Notes: a model not told the origin generated them from the sequence alone. A stretch of DNA of 64,000 nucleotides from Chryseobacterium gallinarum (GCF_001021975.1 NZ_CP009928.1:1860001-1924000); one strand, 5' to 3'; shown: positions 25,334-33,967, counted from the first letter of the stretch. Translations and numbers: made by a program.

Positions 25334-26323
25334 ATGAAATTACAACACATATACATCATTACTTTCTTTATTTTTTTTAGTTGTAAAGGAAATAATGATT
25401 TAAACAAAAAGCAAACTTCAATTGCTAAAGAAAACTCCTCTTCTGTAATAAGTATAGAAGATCAAAATAATACTAAAAGGTATAAGTTTAATACAATTTC
25501 TCAAAACCCAATTGTTGATATAAAGAAAGAGTCAAGAGAACAGATTATTAATAGATTTAGAGACTCTGAAGTACTCATCAACTTTAATAATAAAACTTTT
25601 CAGGCAGGTAAAGAGTGTACATTTGAATATTTTGAAAAAAAAGTTTCTCCTATCAAATATTGGTATAACCAATCAACTATAAATATTTATAAAGAAGAGT
25701 TGGCAAAAATAGGAATTTCTCTTCCAAAAGAATTTTCCGTTTTTATGTCAGCGAATCCAAATAAGACATGTGAATATCCAACAAGTGAATATATCCTTAT
25801 CGAAGGTAAAATAATCTTTATTTATGAAGGTTATTTAATAGTATTTGGAAATGATTTAGATAAATTTGAACAGAATGTTGATAACTCCTCAGATCAGAAC
25901 ATCCAAGATAAGAAAACAATAGCAAAAAATAGTGAAAGAAACATCATATTGCCTGTCTCAAAAGAAGATTTATTAAACCCAAATATTCAATTTCCAATAA
26001 TTGATAAAAAAATAATTGTCGAAGGTTCTGAAGCATCAAGTGTATATAAACTGGCAAATAATACTTTTTTGTTATGGTTTGACGGAGATAACGAAAGATG
26101 GTATGTGGTAACTTTTGTAAATAACCAATTATTTAATAAACTACTTATTGGTAAAAGTGAAACTATTGAATCAGAAAATGGTAAAATAATAGATAATTAT
26201 ATTGATTTTAATATTGGTAAAGATTTAGAAATTAAACTAAAATATAGTACTGGTAAAAAAATAAAAAAAATAGAGAGTTATCAAATCAGCGATCAAACTG
26301 GTAAAATTGAAAAGCTCTTGTAA
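25334..26323 (+). CDS. Lipoprotein of unknown family, candidate immunity protein
   Basis: A 329-aa protein with a lipoprotein signal (ITFFIFFSCKGNN; the Cys is residue 17), so it should be anchored in the periplasm, where the effector would act. The remainder is Lys/Asn/Ile-rich and mostly beta. It has an N-terminal half to about 180 and a C-terminal half (KEDLLNPNIQFPIIDKK to QTGKIEKLL) linked by a polar stretch. I do not recognise a domain family. It starts 9 bases after the effector stop, shares its AT-rich composition, and has the position, localisation and size expected of a cognate immunity lipoprotein. That role is inference from context only. Confidence 0.65.
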   Translation: MKLQHIYIITFFIFFSCKGNNDLNKKQTSIAKENSSSVISIEDQNNTKRYKFNTISQNPIVDIKKESREQIINRFRDSEVLINFNNKTFQAGKECTFEYFEKKVSPIKYWYNQSTINIYKEELAKIGISLPKEFSVFMSANPNKTCEYPTSEYILIEGKIIFIYEGYLIVFGNDLDKFEQNVDNSSDQNIQDKKTIAKNSERNIILPVSKEDLLNPNIQFPIIDKKIIVEGSEASSVYKLANNTFLLWFDGDNERWYVVTFVNNQLFNKLLIGKSETIESENGKIIDNYIDFNIGKDLEIKLKYSTGKKIKKIESYQISDQTGKIEKLL

Positions 26324-26434
26324 GCCCCTATTATCTGGTAAACAAACACTTAAATTTTTATCTTTTCCTAAATTAAAATAGTATTGATTGCCTTATATGT
26401 AAAATATAAATCCTAACTCCACTGAAAACTAATA

Positions 26435-27065
26435 ATGAAATTTTTAATATCCTCTTTTCTACTGATATTTCTTTGGTATTGCAAAAAGCCGAATAATACT
26501 CGTCTCAAAGAATTAAAAATACCTCATCTGTTTCTGATAAGGTAATGAACAACGCTGATGAGTTTAATTTTTGATATCTGTGTTGAAAAAGATCAAAATA
26601 ACAGGCCTTCTTCTCTAAAAATAGAGATTATTAAAAATTCTAAGAATTTCCAAAACATAACGTATAATCCAAGCACTTGGCCTGTAATTAAAGATTCTCT
26701 AGCATTAACCCGTGCAAATTATTTTGCGAATGATGCTGTTATAAATGAAGGTGTGGAACATTTCCATGATTTTATTACTGCTGATTTCAATTTTGACGGA
26801 CGTGAGGACTTTGCAATTCTTTATGATTTTTGGAGGCAATGGAGGACCTTCATATTCATATTTTTTCCAAAATGAGAAGGGCGAATTTCTATCAAATAAA
26901 GAGTTTCCATTAAATGAGGGACCATTTCCAAAAATTATCAATAAAGCTGATAAAACCTTAGTTATACAAAGACCAAAGGGCTGTTGTAAAACCAATACAA
27001 CGGTTTTCCAATTACAAAAAAATAACTGGAAAATAATTTCCACAACAGATGAAGCTATGGAATAA
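26435..27065 (+). pseudogene. Decayed XAC2610-like lipoprotein gene (several frame changes)
   Basis: A lipoprotein signal (MKFLISSFLLIFLWYCKKP) opens at 26435 but this frame stops at 26545. A neighbouring frame carries NTSSVSDKVMNNADEFNF to 26574, and the first frame resumes with IFDICVEKDQNNRPSS to ITADFNFDGREDFAILYDF. At a run of five T's near 26826 the reading moves to a third frame, GGNGGPSYSYFFQNEKGEF, ending at 27065. Joined, the pieces give one protein of about 205 aa with the DFNFDGxxDFAI segment typical of XAC2610-related proteins. Two of the frame changes fall at T5 runs, so sequencing error is possible. The middle shows clear kinship with the next gene. XAC2610 itself is the periplasmic inhibitor of a lysozyme effector in Xanthomonas. 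Confidence 0.72.
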
Positions 27066-27103
27066 TCTAAGGTTTACCTAAAAAGCACAAACAAATTGAG
27101 TTA

Positions 27104-27862
27104 ATGAGAAATATATTAAATAAATTATCATATATAGGATTATTCCTCTCTATAATAAACTCATGTCAATCCAAAGAGGAAAAAAAACAAACGAACAGTA
27201 GTGGAAATTCAGAAGAAGTAAGTAATAATTTATACATTGGTAAATGGCTTTCTATTAATAAAGAAGGCAACCAATATTATTATTGCACTGATAGTGATAG
27301 GTTTTTCGAAATAAATAAAGATAAAATCTATGACCATACTCCTATGGAGGATTCAGATTTTAATATTGATCATATTAAAGAGAAAGAAAATCAAACTTTT
27401 TTCTATATAGATAAACAAGAATCTTCTTATTATATTTTAAGCTGGGTCGACAAGAATAAAGGTATCATATCATACCAATTTAATAAGGATAGCCCAAACT
27501 TTTTTATTGCAGAAAAAAAATTAAAAAGTATTAATAGTAAAACTTGTCAGCCAAAAGCTAAATCGTGTGATTTTAATAACCTTTCGGATAAATATAAGTT
27601 TGTTTTAGAAGCCGGAGAATATAAAAACGAAAAAGAACAAACATATCCAATTTCAGCATGGGTTATTGTAACCAATAAAAAAAGTGGAAAATCACAGGAG
27701 ATTCATTTTGAACCAAATTCGTGGGCAACTTACAGTAACTTACCTTGTGACAGTTTTTCTGTAAAAGATTTTAATTTTGATGGTCTAGAAGATTTTGCAA
27801 TTGTTTGGGATCAAGGAGGAGCCGAAAAATTATATGAATATTATTTTCAGGATGAAAAATGA
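27104..27862 (+). CDS. XAC2610-like lipoprotein, probably truncated at the C-terminus
   Basis: A 252-aa lipoprotein (signal MRNILNKLSYIGLFLSIINS then Cys21). A first beta region (45-140) is followed by CDFNNLSDKYKFVLEAGEY, HFEPNSWATYSNLPCDSF and VKDFNFDGLEDFAIVWDQGG, and the protein ends at YYFQDEK. The decayed neighbour continues about 65 residues past the same point, so the beta-propeller-like C-terminal part is missing here. After the TGA the frame reads NILLNPNYKFF before another stop, which suggests a nonsense change (GGA to TGA) or older truncation. A DxDxDG-like acidic loop in DFNFDG may bind Ca2+. It is a candidate second immunity protein whose function may be lost. Confidence 0.7.
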   Translation: MRNILNKLSYIGLFLSIINSCQSKEEKKQTNSSGNSEEVSNNLYIGKWLSINKEGNQYYYCTDSDRFFEINKDKIYDHTPMEDSDFNIDHIKEKENQTFFYIDKQESSYYILSWVDKNKGIISYQFNKDSPNFFIAEKKLKSINSKTCQPKAKSCDFNNLSDKYKFVLEAGEYKNEKEQTYPISAWVIVTNKKSGKSQEIHFEPNSWATYSNLPCDSFSVKDFNFDGLEDFAIVWDQGGAEKLYEYYFQDEK

Positions 27863-27990
27863 AATATTCTTCTCAATCCAAATTATAAGTTCTTTTAAGT
27901 TTGAATTCGTTAATATGAATAGTTAAGTGGTTTTATTTCATTGAGTTATGGGTTTTTGTTCCAAAGCTTTAAATTCATTTCAGAGTGAAT

Positions 27991-28024
27991 TTTGTATTGG
28001 CGTAAATTATTATTTATACATTTG
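27991..28024 (+). promoter_or_regulatory. Promoter of DUF3078 copy 2
   Basis: TTTG (27991-27994), a 22-base spacer and TACATTTG (28017-28024) fit the Bacteroidota -33/-7 promoter. The -7 box ends 16 bases before the ATG at 28041, which also supports that start. Confidence 0.65.
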
Positions 28025-28040
28025 CAGCAAATCGTTAATT

Positions 28041-28964
28041 ATGAAAAAACTTTTATTACTCACTTCCATGTCTTTGGGAGTTATTGTCAGTGCCCAGGAA
28101 ACTAAAACTGAAGCTCCTGTAAAGGATACCGCTAAAGCCTGGTCTATTCAGGGTCAAAACACATTAATGCTTAATCAGGCTGCCTTTTCAAATTGGGTAG
28201 GAGGGGGAGCCAACAATGTAGGCTGGCTTGCCGGTGTAAATTACAACCTTACCTATGAAAAAGGAAAAGACCTTTGGGAAAACATCATTATTCTTGGCTA
28301 CGGGCAGAATAATACCCAAGGTACAGGGGTAAGAAAAACACAGGATGTTATTAACCTTTCCACAAACTATGGGAGAGAATTTGCCAAGCATTGGTATTTG
28401 TCAGGTGGCGCAAGCCTTCAAACCCAATTTGCTCCCGGGTATGAAGACGGTAATAATCCTGATGCAAAAAAGATCTCCAATTTCTTTGCCCCGGGTTATC
28501 TGAATCTTGGTGCAGGGGTTACATACCGTCCCAATGACAATCTTACAGTAACTTTACGTCCGGCTAACGCAAGATGGACTTTTGTATTGGATAAAGACCT
28601 TCAGAAAGCAGGTACTTACGGGCTTAAAAATGATGGAGACTCTTCTCTTTTCCAGTTTGGTTTTCTGGGAACAGCGATCTATAAGGTAAAAATTATGGAG
28701 AATATTAACCTGACCAATACTGCTTCTGTTTTCTCAAACTACCTGGATCATCCGGAGAGATTGGTACTTGCTTATGGAGCCGTTTTGAATATGAAGATCA
28801 ATAAGTATATTTCTTCCAATATCACATTAGACTTGCTGTATGATCACAATCAGATCTGGAAAACACAGTTGAAACAAACGTTAGGAGTAGGTTTTGCCTA
28901 TAATATAGACAACGGAAAGAAACGTTCAGACAATAAAGACAATCAAAGCTGGCTGAAAAAATAG
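28041..28964 (+). CDS. DUF3078 family protein, copy 2
   Basis: A 307-aa exported protein with signal MKKLLLLTSMSLGVIVSAQ. From TLMLNQAAFSNWVGGGAN onward it aligns without gaps to the copy at 19,850, with most residues identical through GVGFAYNIDNGKKRSDNKD. It is predicted to be an outer-membrane beta-barrel. An in-frame start at 27948 is rejected because the promoter lies inside that extension. Codon use is unlike the AT-rich genes just upstream and like the chromosome backbone, so this copy marks the right end of the accessory module. Confidence 0.88.
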   Translation: MKKLLLLTSMSLGVIVSAQETKTEAPVKDTAKAWSIQGQNTLMLNQAAFSNWVGGGANNVGWLAGVNYNLTYEKGKDLWENIIILGYGQNNTQGTGVRKTQDVINLSTNYGREFAKHWYLSGGASLQTQFAPGYEDGNNPDAKKISNFFAPGYLNLGAGVTYRPNDNLTVTLRPANARWTFVLDKDLQKAGTYGLKNDGDSSLFQFGFLGTAIYKVKIMENINLTNTASVFSNYLDHPERLVLAYGAVLNMKINKYISSNITLDLLYDHNQIWKTQLKQTLGVGFAYNIDNGKKRSDNKDNQSWLKK

Positions 28965-28988
28965 AACTCGGTTAGTTGAGACCATAGA

Positions 28989-29015
28989 AAAAGCACTTCT
29001 AAATGAAGTGCTTTT
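28989..29015. terminator. Bidirectional terminator between DUF3078 copy 2 and sufD
   Basis: A perfect 11-bp stem (aaaagcacttc 28989-28999 / gaagtgctttt 29005-29015) has a 5-base loop. A-rich and T-rich flanks suit both the plus-strand gene ending at 28964 and the minus-strand gene ending at 29039. Confidence 0.85.
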
Positions 29016-29038
29016 GTGTATCAATATATATATAAGTC

Positions 29039-30346
29039 TTAAAATTCTATATCCACTTCAAGCTTTTCAGCCAAAAGTTTTGAAATTTTATCTTTAAGAG
29101 GTTCGATATCAATGTTTTGCATTGCATCATTGGCAAAGGCATATAGAAGTAAAGCCTGAGCCTCTTTTTTAGAAATTCCTCTTGCTCTTAAATAGAATAA
29201 CGCATCTTCATTCAGCTGACCTACCGTACAACCGTGAGAACACTTTACATCATCGGCAAAGATTTCCAACTGAGGTTTGGTATCAATACTTGCACCTTCG
29301 CTTAATAAAACGTTGTTATTCTGCTGGTAAGCATTGGTTTTCTGAGCAATTTTATCAACAAAAACCTTCCCATTGAAAACACCATGTGCATTACCGTCAA
29401 AAATGCCTTTGTAGTTCTGATAACTTTCACAGTTCGGGAAGTTATGGTGAACGGCCGTATGGTGGTCTACCAACTGATCTTTACCAATAATCGTAATTCC
29501 ATTCATAAATGAATTGATATTGGATCCGTTATGAATAAAATCCAGGTTATTTCTTACCAGTTTTCCTCCGAAAGAGAATGTGTTTACAGTAGTTAAACTG
29601 TCTTTTTCCTGTTTTGCGAAGGTATGGTCTACAAGGTAAGAAGTATTGTTGTCATTCTGAAGTTTGTGCCAGTCCGCTTTTGCATTGGGATAGGTAAAGA
29701 TCTCTGTCACAGAGTTAGTTAACACATAGGTGTCATCGAAATTGTGGTGACTTTCAATTACCTCTACTTTTGCTCCTTCTTCTACAATCAATAAATTTCT
29801 TGTGTTGTAGAATGTATTTTCTTCCTGATTCTGAGAAATGTAAAAAATATGGATTGGCTTTTCAATCACTACATTTTTAGGAACTTTCAAAAAGAAACCG
29901 TACTTGCAGTATGCAAGGTTTAAGTTGGTAAAAGCCAGGTCCTTGGAAGCAATTGTGTTAAAATATTTTTCAAATATCTCTTTATGTTTGTCATCATTCA
30001 ATGCATAATTGAATGAAAGGAACTCTACATTTTCAATAGAAACTTTTGAAAGTTCTTTGTGAAGTTTACCATTTACGAAAACAATCCAATCAAAATTTTC
30101 CTCTCCAAGATGCAGTTCATCAAACTGCTCTTTAGTGATGTTGTGGTTTTCTTTCGGGAAAAAGTTATAATTTTTTTCCGTGATCTCCTTTAGATTGGTA
30201 TATTTATATTCTTCGTCTTTTTTTGTCGGAAAACCAGCTTCTGCAAACTTTCCTAAAGCCTGAACTCTCGTTTCATCCAAAAAGCGATGACGAAGTGTGC
30301 TTAGAAATTCGTTATGATTATTTAAAATTTGTTCGTTTAAACTCAT
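29039..30346 (-). CDS. sufD: Fe-S cluster assembly protein SufD
   Basis: A 435-aa scaffold subunit of the SufBCD complex. The N-terminal helical part (EAGFPTKKDEEYKYTNLKEI) is the usual SufD opening. The right-handed beta-helix core includes FLKVPKNVVIEKPIHIFYI, VEVIESHHNFDDTYVLTNS and VDHHTAVHHNFPNCES. The C-terminal domain carries CSHGCTVGQLNEDALFYLRARG, the conserved segment with the interface His. With SufC it drives cluster assembly on SufB. Last gene of the suf operon, 100 bases after sufC. Confidence 0.96.
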   Translation of the reverse strand: MSLNEQILNNHNEFLSTLRHRFLDETRVQALGKFAEAGFPTKKDEEYKYTNLKEITEKNYNFFPKENHNITKEQFDELHLGEENFDWIVFVNGKLHKELSKVSIENVEFLSFNYALNDDKHKEIFEKYFNTIASKDLAFTNLNLAYCKYGFFLKVPKNVVIEKPIHIFYISQNQEENTFYNTRNLLIVEEGAKVEVIESHHNFDDTYVLTNSVTEIFTYPNAKADWHKLQNDNNTSYLVDHTFAKQEKDSLTTVNTFSFGGKLVRNNLDFIHNGSNINSFMNGITIIGKDQLVDHHTAVHHNFPNCESYQNYKGIFDGNAHGVFNGKVFVDKIAQKTNAYQQNNNVLLSEGASIDTKPQLEIFADDVKCSHGCTVGQLNEDALFYLRARGISKKEAQALLLYAFANDAMQNIDIEPLKDKISKLLAEKLEVDIEF

Positions 30347-30360
30347 TTTCTGAACGTTTA

Positions 30361-30403
30361 TTCTGTCACGTATAAGAATGCTGGATTCCTACAGAATGAC
30401 AAA
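30361..30403. repeat. Possible interspersed palindromic (REP-like) repeat between sufC and sufD
   Basis: The 100-base gap holds ttctgtcacg...ggattcctacagaatgacaaa. The minus-strand form TTTGTCATTCTGTAGGAATC resembles short GTCATTC-type elements scattered in many flavobacterial genomes. The ends ttctgtca and its near-reverse cagaatgacaaa give an imperfect palindrome. Only one copy is seen in this window. Confidence 0.35.
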
Positions 30404-30446
30404 GATTGCGTTTATTTTTTTAATTTTTATCGGCTTTAATCTTCAA

Positions 30447-31190
30447 TTAATTTAAAAGCCAGTCGTACCCTTTTTCTTCAAGCTCTAATGCCAAAGATTT
30501 ATCACCTGTTTTGATGATTTTTCCGTTAGCTAAAACGTGAACGAAGTCAGGTTGAATATAGTTTAACAGTCTTTGATAGTGCGTAATTAAAAGAACTGCA
30601 TTTCCTTCGTTTTTAAAATAATTTACCCCATCTGCAACGATTCTTAATGCATCGATATCCAATCCTGAATCGGTTTCGTCAAGGATAGCCAGTTTAGGAT
30701 TAAGCATCATCATCTGGAAGATTTCGTTTCTTTTCTTTTCACCCCCTGAGAACCCTTCATTCAGTGATCTTGAAAGGAAATCCTTTTTGATTCCAAGCTT
30801 TTCAGATTTTTCACGGATTAATGCAAGCATTTCCTTTGCCGGCATTTCCTCCAATCCGTTTGCTTTTCTGGTTTCGTTTAAAGCAGCTTTGATGAAGTTT
30901 GTAACAGACACCCCGGGAATTTCTACCGGATACTGAAACGATAGGAAGATTCCTTTATGTGCCCTGTCTTCAGGAGCATCTTCAATGATGTCTTCTCCTT
31001 CGAAAAGAATCTCTCCACCTGTTACTTCGTAATCTTCTTTACCTGCGATTACGGAAGAAAGGGTAGATTTACCGGCTCCGTTCGGCCCCATGATAGCGTG
31101 CACTTCACCCGGCTTTATTTCAAGATTAATCCCTTTTAATATTTCTGCGCCATCTTCAATTCTGGCGTGAAGGTTTTTAATTTCTAACAT
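30447..31190 (-). CDS. sufC: Fe-S cluster assembly ATPase SufC
   Basis: A 247-aa soluble ABC-type ATPase. Walker A is GPNGAGKST (about 36-44). The Q-loop lies in [14 protein letters not shown], the ABC signature is [18 protein letters not shown], Walker B is [14 protein letters not shown] and the switch His is in [18 protein letters not shown] and [11 protein letters not shown] are characteristic of SufC. It powers conformational change in SufBCD during cluster formation. It follows the GNAT gene by 18 bases. Confidence 0.98.
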   Translation of the reverse strand: MLEIKNLHARIEDGAEILKGINLEIKPGEVHAIMGPNGAGKSTLSSVIAGKEDYEVTGGEILFEGEDIIEDAPEDRAHKGIFLSFQYPVEIPGVSVTNFIKAALNETRKANGLEEMPAKEMLALIREKSEKLGIKKDFLSRSLNEGFSGGEKKRNEIFQMMMLNPKLAILDETDSGLDIDALRIVADGVNYFKNEGNAVLLITHYQRLLNYIQPDFVHVLANGKIIKTGDKSLALELEEKGYDWLLN

Positions 31191-31208
31191 TTTATTTGCT
31201 TAAACAAA

Positions 31209-31715
31209 TTATTTTTGAATTCTATATACTAAACTTTCAGGCTGACCAGGAACATCATTAAGCGTCCCGATTCGGATCATACCTGCCTTTTCCAAAACTT
31301 TAACAGAAGCTATGTTGCCGGGACGGACAATAGCGAATATTTCTTCCTTATTCTTCTCATTAAGCCCGTATTCTATAGCTTTCTTTGCGAATTCTGTGGC
31401 GTATCCCTTCCCCCATGCCCGGGAGGCAAAACGATAGCCTAAATTCAATTTTTCTTCTTCTCCGTAGAGCTTATAGCTTAGCCCTCCAAAACCAATTATG
31501 TTGTCAGGATGATCTTTTTCAACAATCGCCCAACCTCCAAAATTATGTATTTCCCAATGATCAAGCATCCTGGCAAATGTGCTTTCTGCTTTTTCAAAAC
31601 TCATGGGTCCACCTGGATTGTAAATATTGGTTTGAGGATCATGATTAATTTCAAAGAATTTTTCAAAATCTTCTTTTGCTGGTCTTCTTACAATTAATCT
31701 TTCTGTAGCTATCAT
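31209..31715 (-). CDS. GNAT N-acetyltransferase inside the suf operon
   Basis: A 168-aa acetyltransferase of the RimJ/RimL-type GNAT group. It shows the opening TERLIVRRPAKEDFEKFFEI, GFGGLSYKLYGEEEKLNLGY, the acetyl-CoA loop RAWGKGYATEFAKKAIEYG (R/Q-x-x-G-x-G/A) and NIASVKVLEKAGMIRIG. The substrate is unknown. Spacing is tight (4 bases after sufB, 18 before sufC), so it is certainly transcribed with suf. A role in modifying a suf component or simple hitch-hiking cannot be told apart. Confidence 0.9.
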   Translation of the reverse strand: MIATERLIVRRPAKEDFEKFFEINHDPQTNIYNPGGPMSFEKAESTFARMLDHWEIHNFGGWAIVEKDHPDNIIGFGGLSYKLYGEEEKLNLGYRFASRAWGKGYATEFAKKAIEYGLNEKNKEEIFAIVRPGNIASVKVLEKAGMIRIGTLNDVPGQPESLVYRIQK

Positions 31716-31719
31716 ATTT

Positions 31720-33168
31720 TTATCCTACTGATCCTTCTAATGAAATTTCAAGTAGTTTTTGTGCTTCAATGGCAAATTCCATTGGAAGTTTGTTTAATAC
31801 TTCCTTACTGAACCCGTTTACAATCAGAGCAATGGCTTTTTCCGTATCAATTCCCCTCTGGTTACAGTAGAAAATCTGATCTTCCCCAATCTTTGAAGTT
31901 GTCGCTTCGTGCTCTAATTGTGCACTAGGATCTTTGATTTCTATATATGGAAAAGTGTGTGCTCCACATTCATTACCCATTAATAAAGAGTCACATTGTG
32001 AAAAGTTTCTGGCTCCTTTTGCAGAAGGCATTACTTTTACCAGTCCTCTGTATGAATTCTGGGATTTTCCTGCAGATATACCTTTTGAAATGATTGTAGA
32101 TCTGGTATTTTTTCCAATGTGAATCATTTTTGTTCCCGTATCTGCATATTGGTGGTTGTTCGTTACTGCGATAGAGTAGAACTCTCCGATGGAATTGTCT
32201 CCTTTCAGAATACAAGAAGGATATTTCCATGTTACAGCAGAACCTGTTTCAACCTGCGTCCATGAGATTTTTGCGTTTTTTTCACAAAGACCTCTTTTTG
32301 TGACAAAATTGAACACTCCTCCTTTTCCTTCTTCATTACCCGGATACCAGTTCTGAACCGTAGAATATTTAATTTCTGCATCGTCTAACGCAATCAATTC
32401 CACAACTGCAGCATGGAGCTGGTTTTCGTCCCTTGATGGTGCTGTACAGCCTTCCAGGTAAGAAACATAACTTCCTTCATCGGCAATTACAAGTGTTCTT
32501 TCAAACTGTCCTGTTCCTGCCTGGTTGATACGGAAATATGTAGAAAGTTCCATCGGGCATTTTACGCCTTTAGGAATATAACAGAAACTTCCGTCAGAGA
32601 ATACTGCGGAATTTAATGCTGCATAAAAGTTATCACCTCTGGGAACTACTTTTCCAAGGTATTTTCTTACCAAATCAGGATGATTCTTAATCGCTTCAGA
32701 AATAGAACAGAAAATAATTCCTTTTTCTGCCAAGGTATCCTGAAAAGTGGTTTTCACAGAAACTGAGTCCATTACGATGTCTACAGCCACTCCTGAAAGT
32801 CTTTTCTGCTCTTCGATATTGATTCCTAGCTTTTCAAAGGTTTTCAATAATTCCGGATCTACTTCATCAAGGCTGGCAAGTTCAGGCTTTACTTTAGGTG
32901 CAGCATAATAACGGATTGCCTGAAAATCAGGTTTTTCATATTTGATGTTGGCCCAGGTAGGTTCTGTCATTTTCTGCCAGATCTTGAAGGACTCCAGTCG
33001 CCATTCAGTCATCCATTCCGGCTCTTCTTTTTTAGCAGAGATGGCACGGATGATATCCTCATTTAAACCAGTCGGGAAGTCTTCATAATCAATCTTCGTT
33101 TCCCAACCGAATTCATATTTTTTATTTTCTAGATCGACTCTTAAATCGTCTTCAGTGTATTTTGACAT
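31720..33168 (-). CDS. sufB: Fe-S cluster assembly protein SufB
   Basis: A 482-aa scaffold subunit on which clusters are built. Typical segments are [16 protein letters not shown] near the N-terminus, [20 protein letters not shown] and [36 protein letters not shown] and [20 protein letters not shown] follow, then [20 protein letters not shown]. The conserved Cys of the last segments and the Glu/His positions are intact. Length is normal. The ATG at 33168 is the first in frame and matches the family start. Confidence 0.98.
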   Translation of the reverse strand: MSKYTEDDLRVDLENKKYEFGWETKIDYEDFPTGLNEDIIRAISAKKEEPEWMTEWRLESFKIWQKMTEPTWANIKYEKPDFQAIRYYAAPKVKPELASLDEVDPELLKTFEKLGINIEEQKRLSGVAVDIVMDSVSVKTTFQDTLAEKGIIFCSISEAIKNHPDLVRKYLGKVVPRGDNFYAALNSAVFSDGSFCYIPKGVKCPMELSTYFRINQAGTGQFERTLVIADEGSYVSYLEGCTAPSRDENQLHAAVVELIALDDAEIKYSTVQNWYPGNEEGKGGVFNFVTKRGLCEKNAKISWTQVETGSAVTWKYPSCILKGDNSIGEFYSIAVTNNHQYADTGTKMIHIGKNTRSTIISKGISAGKSQNSYRGLVKVMPSAKGARNFSQCDSLLMGNECGAHTFPYIEIKDPSAQLEHEATTSKIGEDQIFYCNQRGIDTEKAIALIVNGFSKEVLNKLPMEFAIEAQKLLEISLEGSVG

Positions 33169-33202
33169 TAATTAAATAATTAAAAAATTAAATGATTAAA
33201 AA

Positions 33203-33568
33203 TTAGCTTTGTTCCCTAGTATCAGTTTTAGAGAGATAATCAATAAATTTTGATAATTGTTTAGAAACTAATTTACAATCATTAATTAACTGGTTCGTAT
33301 CTTCATCATAACAGCGAGCAAAGATGTAACATATTTCTTACTTCTCCACAACTTCCTTTAGAATATTTTAAATATCGAATAAACTGTGTGTTATTATTGT
33401 ACTCGCTTCCCTCTTCAATGTTATTTGAAACCGACAAAACAGCTCTTTTGATTTGGTTTGTCAGTTCAAACTTTTTTTAAACTTGTCTTTTTTTAAAAGA
33501 TTAAAGATATTCTTAGTTAGAGTAACTGTAAGTTGATAAACTTCAAAATTTTCAAATTCAGCAGCCAT
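33203..33568 (-). pseudogene. Four-helix bundle protein (23S rRNA IVS type), frameshifted
   Basis: The minus strand encodes, in three pieces, a protein of the small four-helix bundle family (TIGR02436) whose genes are also found in rRNA intervening sequences. The first piece, MAAEFENFEVYQLTVTLTKN, runs 32 codons to a run of A's near 33474. The second frame gives FELTNQIKRAVLSVSNNIEE through YLKYSKGSCGEVRNMLHL. A third frame, FARCYDEDTNQLINDCKLVS, runs to a stop at 33203. The order and motifs (IKRA..SvsnNIEEGS, GScgEvrnml) are those of the intact family. It lies between the sufA-like gene and sufB and so within the suf transcript. Confidence 0.8.
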
Positions 33569-33609
33569 TACTAATCTTTAAATTTTTCAATCATTTAATC
33601 TTTTAATAG

Positions 33610-33939
33610 CTACAAGCTAAATGATTCACCACACCCACATGTTCTGGATGCGTTCGGATTGTTGAAAACAAATCCCTTTCCGTTCAATCCTCCTGAATAC
33701 TCAAGAGTTGTTCCTGCTAAATAGAGGATGGATTTTTTATCTATAATAATTTTAATGTTATTATCTTCAAAAATCTGATCTGTGTCTGTTTTTTGGTTGT
33801 CAAACTTTAAAACATACTCTAAACCAGAGCATCCGCCGCTTTTCACCCCCACCCGTATATAATCTTCAGCAGGGTTAAAACCATCTTCCGTCATTAACTG
33901 GATGGCTTTTTCCTTTGCATGGTCTGATACTTTTATCAT
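33610..33939 (-). CDS. HesB/IscA-family Fe-S carrier (SufA/ErpA-like)
   Basis: A 109-aa A-type carrier protein. The three conserved cysteines are present: KSGGCSGLEYVL and the C-terminal CGCGESF. The intervening KSILYLAGTTLEYSGGLNGKGFVFNNPNA is typical. It takes clusters from SufBCD and passes them to apoproteins. It is the first gene of the suf operon with a good promoter 29 bases upstream. SufA or ErpA cannot be decided from sequence alone, though context favours SufA. Confidence 0.95.
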   Translation of the reverse strand: MIKVSDHAKEKAIQLMTEDGFNPAEDYIRVGVKSGGCSGLEYVLKFDNQKTDTDQIFEDNNIKIIIDKKSILYLAGTTLEYSGGLNGKGFVFNNPNASRTCGCGESFSL

Positions 33940-33967
33940 TGTATTTATTTAGAATGATTTAATGATG

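Noticed and set aside
19600..29000. Insertion sequence or integrase around the effector module
   Set aside because: No transposase, integrase, terminal inverted repeats or tRNA target was found; only the two DUF3078 genes mark the ends.
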